Shown piece after piece: positions 6,892-14,606 of a DNA stretch of 14,780 nucleotides. Within the stretch, counting starts at the first letter, position 1; each line of letters opens with the position of its first letter. Source of the stretch: Pseudomonadota bacterium (GTDB taxonomy: Bacteria > Pseudomonadota > Gammaproteobacteria > Burkholderiales > SG8-39). Under the pieces are notes generated by a model, which saw nothing but the letters and a program-made list of their open reading frames with translations, made no database searches and was not told the DNA's origin. The translations under genes were made by a program, and so were the position numbers. The stretch spans positions 1 to 14,780 of the forward strand of contig JAJZUK010000002.1 of the NCBI GenBank assembly GCA_021847125.1. The letters run 5' to 3'.

Positions 6892-9777
6892 ATGGACATC
6901 ACAAAAAAAGAAATCAAGATTTCCAGCACTGCCCCCTCCCCCCTGCCGAATCAAAAAATCAGCCGCGAGGTGTTGCTCGAGAAGTACGCCAAAGGAACGG
7001 AGAACAGTATCGGCGACGTGTATGCGCGCGTTGCGCACGCACTCGCTGCGGTCGAAGCCGAAGACAAGCGCGCTGTCTGGGAAAAGCGCTTTCTGCAGGC
7101 GATGGAAGCCGGATTCATCCCGGCCGGCCGCATCATGTCGGCCGCAGGCATACAGATGCAGGCGACGCTGATCAACTGTTTCGTGCAGCCGGTGGGCGAT
7201 TCGATCTCCGAAATCGTCGACAACAAGCCCGGCATCTACACGGCGCTGCAGCAGGCAGCGGAAACCATGCGCCGCGGCGGCGGCGTCGGCTATGACTTTT
7301 CCTCGATCCGTGCCAAGGGCTCGGAAGTGAAGGGCACGCACTCGCGCGCCAGCGGCCCCGTGTCCTATATGCGCGTGTTCGACCGCTCCTGCGAGACGGT
7401 GGAATCGGCCGGTTCGCGCCGCGGCGCGCAGATGGGCGTGCTGCGCTGCGACCATCCGGACGTGGAGGAATTCATCCACGCCAAGGACAAGGGCGACCTG
7501 TCCAATTTCAATATTTCGGTGGGCGTCACCGACAGCTTCATGCAGGCGGTGGAAGGCGACACCGAAATCGAGCTCGTGCACAAGGCGCGCCCGCACAAGG
7601 ACCTGCTGGACGCCGGCGGCTACCAGCGCGAGGACGGGCTGTGGGTGTACCGCAAGCTGCGCGCGCGCGAACTGTGGGACCAGATCATGCGCTCGACCTA
7701 CGATCACGCCGAGCCGGGCATCCTGTTCCTCGACCGCATGAACCGCGACAACAACCTCAATTACTGCGAGACCATAGAGGCGACCAATCCCTGCGCCGAA
7801 CAGCCCCTGCCGCCTTACGGCTGCTGCTGCCTGGGCTCGATCAACCTGACCACCTTCGTCACCGATGCGTTCACCGACCAGGCCGCGTTCGATTTCGAGC
7901 GCTTCGGCGCCATCGTCGAAACCTCAGTGCGCATGCTCGACAACGTGCTCGACGCCACCGCCTGGCCGCTGCCGCAGCAGCATGAAGAGGCGATGAACAA
8001 ACGCCGCGTGGGCCTGGGCTACACCGGCCTGGGCGACGCGCTGATCATGCTGCGCCAGCGCTACGACAGCGCGGCCGCGCGCGATCTGGCGGCGAAAATT
8101 TCCGAGGCCATGCGCGACTCCGCCTACCGCGCCTCGAGCAATCTCGCGCGCGAGCGCGGCTCCTTCCCGCTGTTCAACGCCGACATGTACCTGTCGGGAA
8201 CCAGCTTTGCCACGCGCCTGCCTGCGGACATCAAGGCGCAGATCAGGAAGCAGGGCCTGAGGAACAGCCACCTCCTGTCGATCGCGCCCACCGGCACCAT
8301 CAGCCTCGCCTTCGCCGACAATGCTTCCAACGGCATCGAGCCGCCGTTCTCCTGGACCTACACGCGCAAGAAGCGCATGGCCGACGGCACGCTGCAGGAG
8401 TTCCCGGTCGAGGATTACGCCTGGCGCCTGCACCGCCACCTGCGCGCCTCGGGCGTGCTGCCCGCTCCCGCCAAAGGCAGCGAGGAAATCCTGCCCGATT
8501 ATTTCGTCACCGCCCTGGAAATCTCGGCTGCGGCGCACGAAGCCATGGTGGCGGCGGTGGCGCCGTTCGTCGACACCAGCATCTCCAAGACGGTCAATGT
8601 GCCGGAAAACTATCCGTACGAGGAATTCCAGGGCCTGTACCTGGCCGCCTGGAAATCGGGCCTGAAAGGCCTGGCGACCTACCGCCCCAACAGCGTGCTC
8701 GGCTCGGTGCTGTCGGTGGAGGGCAGCCAGACGAAACAGCCGCAGGACTTCGTCAGCAGCGACGTCAACCGCCGCATCGAAATCAAGGACGTGCCCGCGC
8801 CCGTGCTCGCGTCGCTGCGCTGGCCGGGACGGCCCAAGCTCGCCGGCGGCAATCCGGCCTGGAGCTACATGATCGAATACGCCCACGGCGATTTCTGCCT
8901 GTTCGTCGGCCACGTGGAAAACGGCAAGGCGCGCCCGTTCGAAGTCTGGGTCAACGGCAGTGAGCAGCCGCGCGGCCTCGGCGCCCTGGCGAAGACCCTG
9001 TCCATGGACATGCGCGCCAACGATCCGGGCTGGTTGCGGCTCAAGCTCGATACCCTGGCCAAGACGGTGAGCGATGACGCCTTCGACATGGCGTTCCCGC
9101 CGCATGGCGAGAAGAAGCGCATGCCCAGCGTGGTCTCGGCCATGGCGCAGGTGGTGCGCTTCCGCGTGGAAGAACTCGGCGCGCTGTCGGATGCGAAATC
9201 GGGGCCCGTGCTCGACGCCATGTTCAGCCTGAAAGAGCCCAAGACCGGCACCGACGGCACCATGTCCTGGACCGTGGACGTGAAAAACCCCGCGACCGGC
9301 GACGACTTCGTGCTCGGCCTGAAGGAAATCACCCTGCCCGACGGCCTCACCCGGCCCTATTCGATGTGGCTCTCGGGCGAATACCCGCGCGCCCTCGACG
9401 GCCTGTGCAAAATCCTGTCGCTCGACATGCGCGTGATGGATCCGGCGTGGATCAGCATGAAACTGAGGAAACTCCTGGTGTTCCCGGAGCCGCTGGGCGA
9501 TTTCATGGCCTACACCCCGGGCAGCCGCAAACAGCAGAACTGGCCCTCGACCGTGTCCTACGTCGCACGCCTGATCATGCACCGCTACGCCATGCTCGGC
9601 ATCCTCAACGAGGAAGGCCTGCCGGTGCAGACCATGGGCATCATGGAAACCCCGGTCAAAGGCGCCGCGCCGCACCTGAAAGGCACGCGCTGCCCGGAAT
9701 GCGGCAATCACGCCGTGATCAAGAAGGACGGCTGCGAGTTTTGCAGCGCCTGCGGCTGGGTGGGGGTGTGCGGCTAG
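6892..9777 (+). CDS. nrdJ: Adenosylcobalamin-dependent (class II) ribonucleotide reductase
   Basis: This 961-residue enzyme reduces ribonucleotides to deoxyribonucleotides with a B12-generated thiyl radical, independently of oxygen. Visible elements are Cys96 in LINCFVQPV and Cys186 in GVLRCDHPD, likely the redox pair. The active-site loop NPCAEQPL contains Asn299, radical Cys301 and Glu303, and is followed by [11 protein letters not shown], typical of class II. The phosphate-binding PTGTIS is at 466-471. After the barrel there are two related TSCPD-type modules (about 655-765 and 790-900; compare [13 protein letters not shown] and [13 protein letters not shown]). The tail has a CPEC...CEFCSAC cysteine cluster (934-954) and Cys960, probably a zinc ribbon plus the shuttle cysteine. 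The gene is full length. AAGG ten bases upstream supports the start. No B12 riboswitch was seen. Confidence 0.97.
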   Translation: MDITKKEIKISSTAPSPLPNQKISREVLLEKYAKGTENSIGDVYARVAHALAAVEAEDKRAVWEKRFLQAMEAGFIPAGRIMSAAGIQMQATLINCFVQPVGDSISEIVDNKPGIYTALQQAAETMRRGGGVGYDFSSIRAKGSEVKGTHSRASGPVSYMRVFDRSCETVESAGSRRGAQMGVLRCDHPDVEEFIHAKDKGDLSNFNISVGVTDSFMQAVEGDTEIELVHKARPHKDLLDAGGYQREDGLWVYRKLRARELWDQIMRSTYDHAEPGILFLDRMNRDNNLNYCETIEATNPCAEQPLPPYGCCCLGSINLTTFVTDAFTDQAAFDFERFGAIVETSVRMLDNVLDATAWPLPQQHEEAMNKRRVGLGYTGLGDALIMLRQRYDSAAARDLAAKISEAMRDSAYRASSNLARERGSFPLFNADMYLSGTSFATRLPADIKAQIRKQGLRNSHLLSIAPTGTISLAFADNASNGIEPPFSWTYTRKKRMADGTLQEFPVEDYAWRLHRHLRASGVLPAPAKGSEEILPDYFVTALEISAAAHEAMVAAVAPFVDTSISKTVNVPENYPYEEFQGLYLAAWKSGLKGLATYRPNSVLGSVLSVEGSQTKQPQDFVSSDVNRRIEIKDVPAPVLASLRWPGRPKLAGGNPAWSYMIEYAHGDFCLFVGHVENGKARPFEVWVNGSEQPRGLGALAKTLSMDMRANDPGWLRLKLDTLAKTVSDDAFDMAFPPHGEKKRMPSVVSAMAQVVRFRVEELGALSDAKSGPVLDAMFSLKEPKTGTDGTMSWTVDVKNPATGDDFVLGLKEITLPDGLTRPYSMWLSGEYPRALDGLCKILSLDMRVMDPAWISMKLRKLLVFPEPLGDFMAYTPGSRKQQNWPSTVSYVARLIMHRYAMLGILNEEGLPVQTMGIMETPVKGAAPHLKGTRCPECGNHAVIKKDGCEFCSACGWVGVCG

Positions 9778-9834
9778 GGGGTAGGGTTGAGGAGGAATTC
9801 CGATCCTTCTTCGGCGTTACACGAAAACCAGACG

Positions 9835-10092
9835 ATGGCTACACGTAAGCTAACTCTAGTCGCACCGAATTCTGAGCCAATAGTCGGCATCAAGCTTGTC
9901 GACCGTTCGCTCTCCAAATTCGAGTGTACTTACGACGGAGATACGCGCACGTTCTTATACTTGCTGCCAAGCGGCAGGGGTGGAAACGTATTGAAGAGTG
10001 GTGGCGCAACTATATTGGTCGACTCAAAAGGCAATGAGTGGAGTGCTACCGACGTTGAGTACCACTCAGTTCTGCATGGAAAATACGCGTGA
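9835..10092 (+). CDS. Small hypothetical protein
   Basis: I do not recognise this 85-residue protein. It begins MATRKLTLVAPNSEP, is rich in alternating hydrophobic and polar residues suggesting beta strands, and has no signal peptide or membrane helix. Codon use is less GC-biased than nrdJ, so it appears to belong to the accessory stretch. ATG 9835 has no good ribosome-binding site. A strong GAGGAGG lies at 9789-9795, too far upstream, and the same frame is open back to a TTG at 9787 that would place that site inside the gene. Its stop is 2 bp from the stop of the convergent restriction-endonuclease frame. It may be a cargo gene of the restriction-modification island. Coding status is moderate, function unknown. 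Confidence 0.5.
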   Translation: MATRKLTLVAPNSEPIVGIKLVDRSLSKFECTYDGDTRTFLYLLPSGRGGNVLKSGGATILVDSKGNEWSATDVEYHSVLHGKYA

Positions 10093-10094
10093 GG

Positions 10095-10793
10095 CTAATC
10101 CGATATCTTCTTCTTTCTATTTTGCTTTAGCCAATCCACCGCAGTAACAAAATCCGACGACCAATCATCGTTGGGCGCCGCCGGCACAGGCTGAAAGACG
10201 CTGATCAACTTCTTGTCCTGGGGTCTTGGAAGCAGCCAGTTGGCAACCGTGTAGCGAAACTGGTGCCAGTCGCCCGAGGAAGGATGCATCGCGACCGCCA
10301 GGATATCGAACTCGCCGAATCGATAGGGCCGCGTACTCTGGCCCTTGCTATCCGTTCCGCTTCTGGTCTTTTAAGTTTCCACAACGTAAATTGGCGTAAG
10401 CGGCAGTTCCTTGCCTTTCTTCCAGAGCTTTGGAACTTGCTTTTCCAGTCTCTGCATTTTCACTTGCACGCGGACAGACAGGTTGCCGCGAACAAGGAAA
10501 AAATCAAACGGGTGATCACCTGCCGGCGTATTGTCGGCCCAGCCCTGCGCTGCTAGCGGAATGACAACTGTCCGATGAAATGCTGCCTCTGCGATTACTC
10601 CGCGGATTCCGCGGTGAGTCAAGTCACTCGACCTGGAAATCGCTTCGAGAATAAGGTCGGCGCTCGTGTTCCACTTGCGCTCAAGCTCATGAACCGGGAA
10701 CTCCGCGCGCAGAATCTCAAAGATTCGCCGACGTTCGTCAGCAGTGGCCTTGCCAAGCGCTGCTATTAGCGTTTCTGCCTTTTCGCGTGTCAT
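10095..10793 (-). pseudogene. PD-(D/E)XK-like restriction endonuclease with an internal TAA
   Basis: One continuous frame of 233 codons is broken only by TAA at 10373-10371. The upstream part (140 residues) holds a PD-(D/E)XK-like core: Glu69 in RGIRGVIAEAAFH, Asp93/Asp97 in AGDHPFDFFL and the VQVK motif (109-112). Directly after the stop the same frame reads KTRSGTDSKG..., then RPYRFGEFDILAVAMHPSSG and a tail ending in NRKKKISD. No base has been lost, and TAA is one C-to-T change from CAA (Gln), which would restore about 232 residues. The gene starts 2 bp after the HTH gene and faces away from an N4-cytosine methyltransferase, so it is almost certainly the cognate restriction enzyme. The truncated product would keep the catalytic motif but lose 92 residues, so it is probably inactive. 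A sequencing error cannot be excluded. Confidence 0.72.
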
Positions 10794-10795
10794 CG

Positions 10796-11011
10796 CTAGT
10801 TGCTTTTCGGGCGGCCCGCCGGTTTTCTCTCAAATTCCAGGACCGCTTTTTTGTGCACCAGCGTTCTCCCGGCTACGTTAACAGACTCCAGGCGGCCAAG
10901 CTTCACCAGCTTGGATATCGCTTGGCGGCTTACGCCGCGCAACCGCGAGGCCTCCGAGATCGAGACCCAGTCAGCGAGCGCAGCGGCGGCATCTTTTATA
11001 TTGGTTGACAT
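10796..11011 (-). CDS. Small HTH protein, probable controller of the restriction-modification locus
   Basis: This 71-residue protein has one helix-turn-helix domain of the MerR/excisionase-like (HTH_17) type at about residues 14-62. The key stretch is [20 protein letters not shown], followed by a beta turn with [14 protein letters not shown]. This differs from the XRE-type fold of classical C proteins such as C.PvuII. ATG 11011 was chosen; a TTG two codons upstream is the only alternative nearby. The stop is 2 bp from the start of the endonuclease frame, so both are co-transcribed. The start codon sits at the centre of a perfect palindrome shared with the methyltransferase promoter. Autoregulation and control of the methyltransferase are therefore likely, by inference from position. 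Confidence 0.7.
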   Translation of the reverse strand: MSTNIKDAAAALADWVSISEASRLRGVSRQAISKLVKLGRLESVNVAGRTLVHKKAVLEFERKPAGRPKSN

Positions 11012-11019
11012 TGTCAACC
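11003..11019. promoter_or_regulatory. Perfect palindrome, candidate operator of the divergent R-M genes
   Basis: GGTTGACATTGTCAACC is an exact inverted repeat with 8-bp arms around one central base at 11011. It covers the start codon of the HTH gene on minus and contains the TTGACA -35 element of the methyltransferase promoter on plus. A further half-site TTGTCA lies at 11030-11035 over the -10 region. The likely ligand is the HTH protein encoded beside it; this is inferred from symmetry and location only. Confidence 0.6.
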
Positions 11020-11033
11020 TATTACGTTATTGT
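11005..11033 (+). promoter_or_regulatory. Methyltransferase promoter, predicted near-leaderless
   Basis: A consensus TTGACA (11005-11010) and TATTGT (11028-11033, four of six consensus bases) are spaced by 17 bp. Transcription would begin about 7 bases after the -10, near 11040, next to the ATG at 11041. No ribosome-binding site precedes that ATG, which fits a leaderless message. The -35 lies inside the palindrome, so a bound repressor would block polymerase. Confidence 0.5.
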
Positions 11034-11040
11034 CAGAGTC

Positions 11041-12066
11041 ATGGATAATACCCTGACTTCCACTCCGTTAGCCCCCAAAGTGTCCAGCGTCGCCAAAACC
11101 AGCGTTCAATCCGGTCTCGACTTTTCGACGGCTCCGCGAGTCGAAGACTTGCTTCCCAGCGCGTCGCCCGCGTATAGCACCCCGTTTGGGGCCGCTTATG
11201 CTTCCGACTCGCGCGAATTGATGTCTCGCCTTCCGGATAGCTCGATCAATCTCGCCTTCACCTCACCACCGTACGCTCTTCATTTTAAGAAAGAGTACGG
11301 AAACGTCGACAAGCACGAATACGTCGAATGGTTTGTTGCCTTCGCCAAGGAAATCTACCGCGTATTGCGCGACGATGGGAGCTTCGTCCTCAACATCGGT
11401 GGAAGCTACAACGCCGGCACTCCTACGCGATCGATCTATCACTTCAAACTGCTGATCGCGCTTGTGGAAGAGGTCGGTTTTCACGTCGCTCAGGAGTGCT
11501 TTTGGTATAACCCCGCAAAGATGCCTGTCCCGGCCGAATGGGTGACCGTACGAAGAATACGAGTAAGAGATTCGGTGGAATATGTATGGTGGCTCTCCAA
11601 GACTCCGTGGCCAAAAGCGAATAATCGACGCGTCTTGAAGCCCTATAGCAAGGACATGCTTCGGCTAAACCAGCGCGGGGTTAAGGCCACAGTGAGGCCA
11701 TCGGGTCACAACATCACCTCAACATTCGACAAAATCGATGCCGGCGGATCGATACCACCTAACGTGATCGAGGACGAACTACCGGACTCAATGCTCAGAT
11801 TCGGGAACAACGCGTCGAATGATCTTTTCACAAAAAGATGCAAAGAACTCGGGGTGAAAATACATCCCGCCAGGTTTCCTACGAGTCTGCCCGAGTTCTT
11901 TGTCAAATTGCTCACCGACGAACACGATATTGTTTTGGATCCTTTTGCGGGTTCGAATACTACCGGAGTCGTCGCCGAACAACTTGCGCGGCGTTGGATT
12001 GGGATAGACGCGAGCGCGGCATATCTTGAAGCTAGCAAGATAAGATTTTCAGACCTGAATCCATGA
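11041..12066 (+). CDS. PvuII-type N4-cytosine DNA methyltransferase
   Basis: This 341-residue enzyme should transfer a methyl group from S-adenosylmethionine to cytosine N4 in DNA, protecting host sites. The catalytic motif IV is TSPPY at 74-78, continuing [11 protein letters not shown]. The SAM-binding motif I comes later, [10 protein letters not shown] at 300-309, so this is the beta-class order. From memory, the sequence around motif [17 protein letters not shown] and GSNTTG follows M.PvuII closely, which favours m4C over m6A. The protein looks complete. I chose ATG 11041 over the upstream TTG at 11005, because the intervening bases are promoter and operator. It is transcribed away from the HTH and endonuclease genes. 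The recognition sequence cannot be read directly; CAGCTG is a guess from the PvuII likeness. Codon use is less GC-rich than in nrdJ, suggesting transfer. Confidence 0.92.
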   Translation: MDNTLTSTPLAPKVSSVAKTSVQSGLDFSTAPRVEDLLPSASPAYSTPFGAAYASDSRELMSRLPDSSINLAFTSPPYALHFKKEYGNVDKHEYVEWFVAFAKEIYRVLRDDGSFVLNIGGSYNAGTPTRSIYHFKLLIALVEEVGFHVAQECFWYNPAKMPVPAEWVTVRRIRVRDSVEYVWWLSKTPWPKANNRRVLKPYSKDMLRLNQRGVKATVRPSGHNITSTFDKIDAGGSIPPNVIEDELPDSMLRFGNNASNDLFTKRCKELGVKIHPARFPTSLPEFFVKLLTDEHDIVLDPFAGSNTTGVVAEQLARRWIGIDASAAYLEASKIRFSDLNP

Positions 12067-12140
12067 CTGGGCGTGTCGTCTTTGGCACTCGGTACAGGCG
12101 CAGGGCATCCTAGAATCGAATCGAGCCGAGCAGGCCGCGT

Positions 12141-12341
12141 TCAGGGTTGTTGACGTTCAATCGGTCCCTTGAACATCGCGATCGCCGTTCTCACGTTGCT
12201 CCAGCCTGTCGTCTTCTTCGGGATCAGGACGATGCTGTCGCCGAATTTCGTGATCAGCAATTCGCTCGCGACAACATGGAATTCCTTGGGCAGCCTGGCT
12301 ACCTGGTCGTTTCCTTGATTGAACACCTTGGCGGTTTTCAT
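12141..12341 (-). CDS. Orphan VapB-like (AbrB/SpoVT fold) antitoxin
   Basis: This 66-residue protein begins MKTAKVFNQGNDQVARLPKE, the swapped-hairpin DNA-binding start of VapB/MazE-type antitoxins, and continues with strands ending DSIVLIP. In many VapB proteins the core reads NGxSQAVRLPK; here the order is DQVARLPK. ATG 12341 has GGGAGG six bases upstream. The C-terminal toxin-binding tail is present. In such pairs the PIN toxin normally overlaps or directly follows the antitoxin, but only about 75 bp separate this stop from the end of the convergent methyltransferase gene. No toxin is therefore encoded beside it. It may repress its own promoter or neutralise a toxin from elsewhere. The family call is good; the function without a partner is unknown. 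Confidence 0.78.
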   Translation of the reverse strand: MKTAKVFNQGNDQVARLPKEFHVVASELLITKFGDSIVLIPKKTTGWSNVRTAIAMFKGPIERQQP

Positions 12342-12453
12342 CGCGGCCTCCCAAAACATGTATGCGCGGATAAGTATGTACGAAAAGTCGTGCGGGCTGG
12401 CGGGATCATGCGCGCGTTATACCTAAAGTCCGACTACTTCAGGGGTAACGAAA

Positions 12454-12564
12454 ATGTCCAGTTTCATTGGGGCGATTGACGAAGAACCGCATGAATATTG
12501 GCTCTCCAGCCGTCAGTCGAACCACTTCACCAGCACGAAGCGCTTTCCGCCCTTGAGTCGATAG
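12454..12564 (+). pseudogene. Possible 5' remnant of a gene, cut off by the RHH-PIN locus
   Basis: This 36-codon frame starts MSSFIGAIDEEPHEYWLSS. AGGGG stands nine bases before the ATG. Codons 10-19 resemble the peptide encoded at 14457-14487: 26 of 31 bases match, and within the shared PHEYWLSS all three base differences are synonymous third-position changes (cat/cac, ctc/ctt, tcc/tca). That pattern suggests a once protein-coding sequence. The remaining 17 codons overlap the 3' end of the PIN toxin on the other strand and look like accidental reading. I do not recognise the family. It may be a fragment of a gene interrupted when the toxin-antitoxin pair arrived. Confidence 0.3.
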
Positions 12565-12928
12565 ACCGAAAAATCCCCCGCGTCCACGGTGAGGATGTCG
12601 CGTATACCACTGTGATTTGCGAGCCAGACGAGAGCGGCGTCAGCAAAGTCGATCTTCCGGTCGGCGTATTTGCGGATGATGGCCCCGATCTCAGGGTACG
12701 TACTTACGGGGGTACATCCACAACTGCGAGCGCGCCGCGCTGCGCCCATTCCAGCAACCTGCCTTTGCCCGCCGCATCGAGAAAAAAGCAGGTTTCGACG
12801 ATCACTGGCGCGGCGGTGACGAGGGGATGCCGGTTGGCCTGCAGGCATTCCCGCGCACTTGCCCGCAGCCGATCGGCGGGCCGGAACAGGGAGACCAGGA
12901 ACCCGGTATCGACGAGAACGCTGGTCAC
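12513..12928 (-). pseudogene. vapC: VapC-type PIN-domain toxin with a one-base frameshift
   Basis: The N-terminal 74 residues, from GTG 12928, carry VDTG (Asp7) and PVIVET (Glu45). The frame then stops. The adjacent frame continues with TYPEIGAIIRKYADRKIDFADAALVW and DILTVDAGDF, giving Asp97 and Asp116. Together these are the four acidic residues of a PIN ribonuclease. The switch falls in a run of five C on the minus strand (plus-strand G at 12708-12712). A sixth C would join both halves into 138 residues, a normal VapC length. The GTG overlaps the stop of the RHH antitoxin gene by four bases, so the pair is translationally coupled. As read, the toxin is truncated before two catalytic acids and should be inactive, unless ribosomes slip or the base was lost in sequencing. 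Confidence 0.78.
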
Positions 12929-13179
12929 TTTCCTTTTCCGCGGAAATGTTCGCGTAGCAGCCGCGTGCTGTTGCGCGCAGTATCTTCAGCCGGCGTCGCG
13001 TCGGTGTGCGGGCCGAACAAATCCTTGCCCAGATCGTAAGGGCTGGTCTTGCCCGCGCTCGCGGCAAGCAGCTTATCGAGCGCCAGCTTGACCGCCTCGC
13101 TCTTGCTGACGCGGTGCTTGGTGCAATATTCCGCGAGATCCTGCTCCACCCGCTCGGGCAGACGCACGGTGAGGGTCAT
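12925..13179 (-). CDS. Ribbon-helix-helix antitoxin paired with the PIN toxin
   Basis: This 84-residue protein has an N-terminal ribbon-helix-helix DNA-binding domain: strand TLTVRLPERV, then two helices including EQDLAEYCTKHRVSKSEAVKLALDKL split by a turn. It is followed by a flexible, charged C-terminal tail likely to wrap the toxin. ATG 13179 has GGAGGT a few bases upstream; the in-frame start at 13212 lies inside the operator and was rejected. The stop overlaps the toxin GTG as GTGA. It should bind the inverted repeat just upstream and repress its own operon, as RHH antitoxins generally do. It appears intact even though the toxin frame is broken. Confidence 0.85.
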   Translation of the reverse strand: MTLTVRLPERVEQDLAEYCTKHRVSKSEAVKLALDKLLAASAGKTSPYDLGKDLFGPHTDATPAEDTARNSTRLLREHFRGKGK

Positions 13180-13194
13180 AGCCACCTCCGCTTG

Positions 13195-13225
13195 TGTAAT
13201 ACACATTAGCACTTATTGTATTACA
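13195..13225. promoter_or_regulatory. Inverted repeat upstream of the RHH-PIN operon, candidate operator
   Basis: TGTAATACA (13195-13203) and its exact complement TGTATTACA (13217-13225) are separated by 13 bp and begin 16 bases before the antitoxin ATG. The AT-rich block also contains weak promoter-like hexamers on minus, TTGAAT then TAATGT spaced 16 bp. Position and symmetry suggest the autoregulatory site of the RHH antitoxin. Confidence 0.6.
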
Positions 13226-13381
13226 TTCAATGGAACCGCGCCAGTCTGCCGGCAGAACGGCGCGATCCACGTAGGGTTCGCACAGGTCGAGCGCTATGCG
13301 CTTCCAATTTACGCGCCTGACGCTTGACGATGCGCCGACCGCGCCGCGCTCGCACGCGCAGCGCATTCGGAAGGCGCCCCG
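13226..13381. other. Gene-free spacer between the toxin-antitoxin operator and the receptor gene
   Basis: About 155 bp with no frame that looks coding. A 17-base segment near 13329-13345 (GATGCGCCGACCGCGCC) matches 14559-14575 at 16 positions. No T-run terminator follows the receptor gene that ends at 13382. Confidence 0.5.
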
Positions 13382-14323
13382 CTACTTTCCCAGCCCCAGG
13401 CGCTTGGCCCCGTCGGTGTAGAGCTTGATCTTTTCCTTCATGAAAGGCTCCATCTCGGCCATGCCGACGTTGACCAGCTCGAAGCCGCTCTTCGCCGCCA
13501 GTTCCTTCATTTGCGGATCCTTATTGAGCTCCATCCACAGATCGGACAGGCGCTTTTTCACCGCCGCAGGCGTGGACTTGGGCACACCGATCCCGCGGTA
13601 CGCGCCATCGACCCAGTCTATGCCCAGTTCGCGGAAGGTGGGCGTATCGGGCATCAGCGGATGGCGCTTGTCCATCGCCACCGCCAGCGCGCGCATTTTG
13701 CCCTTGTTGTTGATTGCGAACGCGGTATAGGTCATGGCACCGGCGACGTGCCCGCCGAGGACGGCGGTGGTCATGTCGCCGGTGCCCTTGAACGGGATAT
13801 AGGTGGTCTTGAAGCCGAACGCGGCGTCCATGCGCTCATGCGCGGCGTGATTGGCTGAATTGAGCCCGGAGCCGCCGAGCGTGATCTTGCCCGGATCGGC
13901 CTTCGCCGCCTTGACGAAATCCTGGAAGTTCTTGATCGGGCTGGACTCCGGCACCACCAGCGCGTCCGGGGTGTAGTGAAACCAGAACACCGGCGTGACA
14001 TCTTCGGTCTTGTACTGCACCTGGCCCTCGAGCGGCTGGAACACCGTGTGCGGCAGGTTGATGCCGATGATGTTGAGGCCGTCGCCCGGGAGCTGGTTCA
14101 TCTGCGCCCACATCAGACCGCCGCCGGCGCCCGGCTTGTACTGAATGATGGTCTCGATCGCCGGGCAGTGCTTTTTCAGCACCATCTGCTGGTGGCGCGC
14201 GGACAGGTCCGACTCGCCGCCCGCGGGGAAGGCCTGATAGTAATTGAGATTCTTCTCCGGACAGGATTGCGCCAGCGCCAGCGGCGCGGCGAGCATGCAC
14301 AGTACCGCGAACAGCTTCTTCAT
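13382..14323 (-). CDS. Tripartite tricarboxylate transporter receptor (Bug/TctC family)
   Basis: This is a 313-residue periplasmic solute-binding protein. The signal peptide MKKLFAVLCMLAAPLALA probably ends at Ala18. The mature protein shows the family pattern: YYQAFPAGGESD near the start, YKPGAGGG, a central PGKITLGGSG with an Asn-rich helix start, YIPFKGTGDMTTAVLGG, and PDTPTFRELGI with GIGVPKSTPAAV near the end. ATG 14323 is supported by GAGGAGGG seven bases upstream; the longer frame back to 14629 is non-coding. Such receptors bind carboxylates and other organic acids and deliver them to a TctAB pump. Many are encoded alone, as here, with no TctAB in view. It is divergent from an Ldh2-type dehydrogenase, which suggests a hydroxy-acid ligand, by inference. 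Confidence 0.93.
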   Translation of the reverse strand: MKKLFAVLCMLAAPLALAQSCPEKNLNYYQAFPAGGESDLSARHQQMVLKKHCPAIETIIQYKPGAGGGLMWAQMNQLPGDGLNIIGINLPHTVFQPLEGQVQYKTEDVTPVFWFHYTPDALVVPESSPIKNFQDFVKAAKADPGKITLGGSGLNSANHAAHERMDAAFGFKTTYIPFKGTGDMTTAVLGGHVAGAMTYTAFAINNKGKMRALAVAMDKRHPLMPDTPTFRELGIDWVDGAYRGIGVPKSTPAAVKKRLSDLWMELNKDPQMKELAAKSGFELVNVGMAEMEPFMKEKIKLYTDGAKRLGLGK

Positions 14324-14450
14324 CGAACACCCCTCCTCGGTTGCATCGAATGAACCGGCGTCGCGTTGTGACATCCGGTCCGACCGGGCTCTATTAGACG
14401 CCATCGCCGTGACCTTAGTAAAGCCCGCACCGAAAACTGGCAGCGGAAGC

Positions 14451-14606
14451 ATGCCTGAAGCCCCGCACGAATATTGGCTTTCAAGCCTGCCTGCGACCGC
14501 CGCGGCCGGCCGCGAACGAAACACCGTCCGCCGCATACGCGGTAAGATTCGCCGACGCCGATGCGCCGATCGCGCCCTACTCCAACCACCGCAAAGCATA
14601 AAGACC
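14451..14606 (+). other. In-frame open stretch upstream of the dehydrogenase, with repeat of the 12.48-kb fragment
   Basis: From ATG 14451 a stop-free frame (MPEAPHEYWLSSLPATAAG...) runs 52 codons directly into the dehydrogenase frame. Its start resembles the frame at 12454 (shared PHEYWLSS). After about 20 codons it becomes Arg-rich and looks non-coding. It could be an N-terminal extension, a gene remnant or a leader. The rest of the 283-bp divergent spacer (14324-14606) should hold promoters for both genes, but none is clear. Confidence 0.3.

Noticed and set aside
7924..9711. A 595-codon minus-strand frame inside nrdJ
   Set aside because: It is His/Arg/Gly-rich and antisense to unambiguous ribonucleotide reductase.
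12421..12480. End of an insertion sequence near GGGGCGATTGAC
   Set aside because: It vaguely recalls IS ends, but there is no matching inverted repeat, target duplication or transposase in the window.
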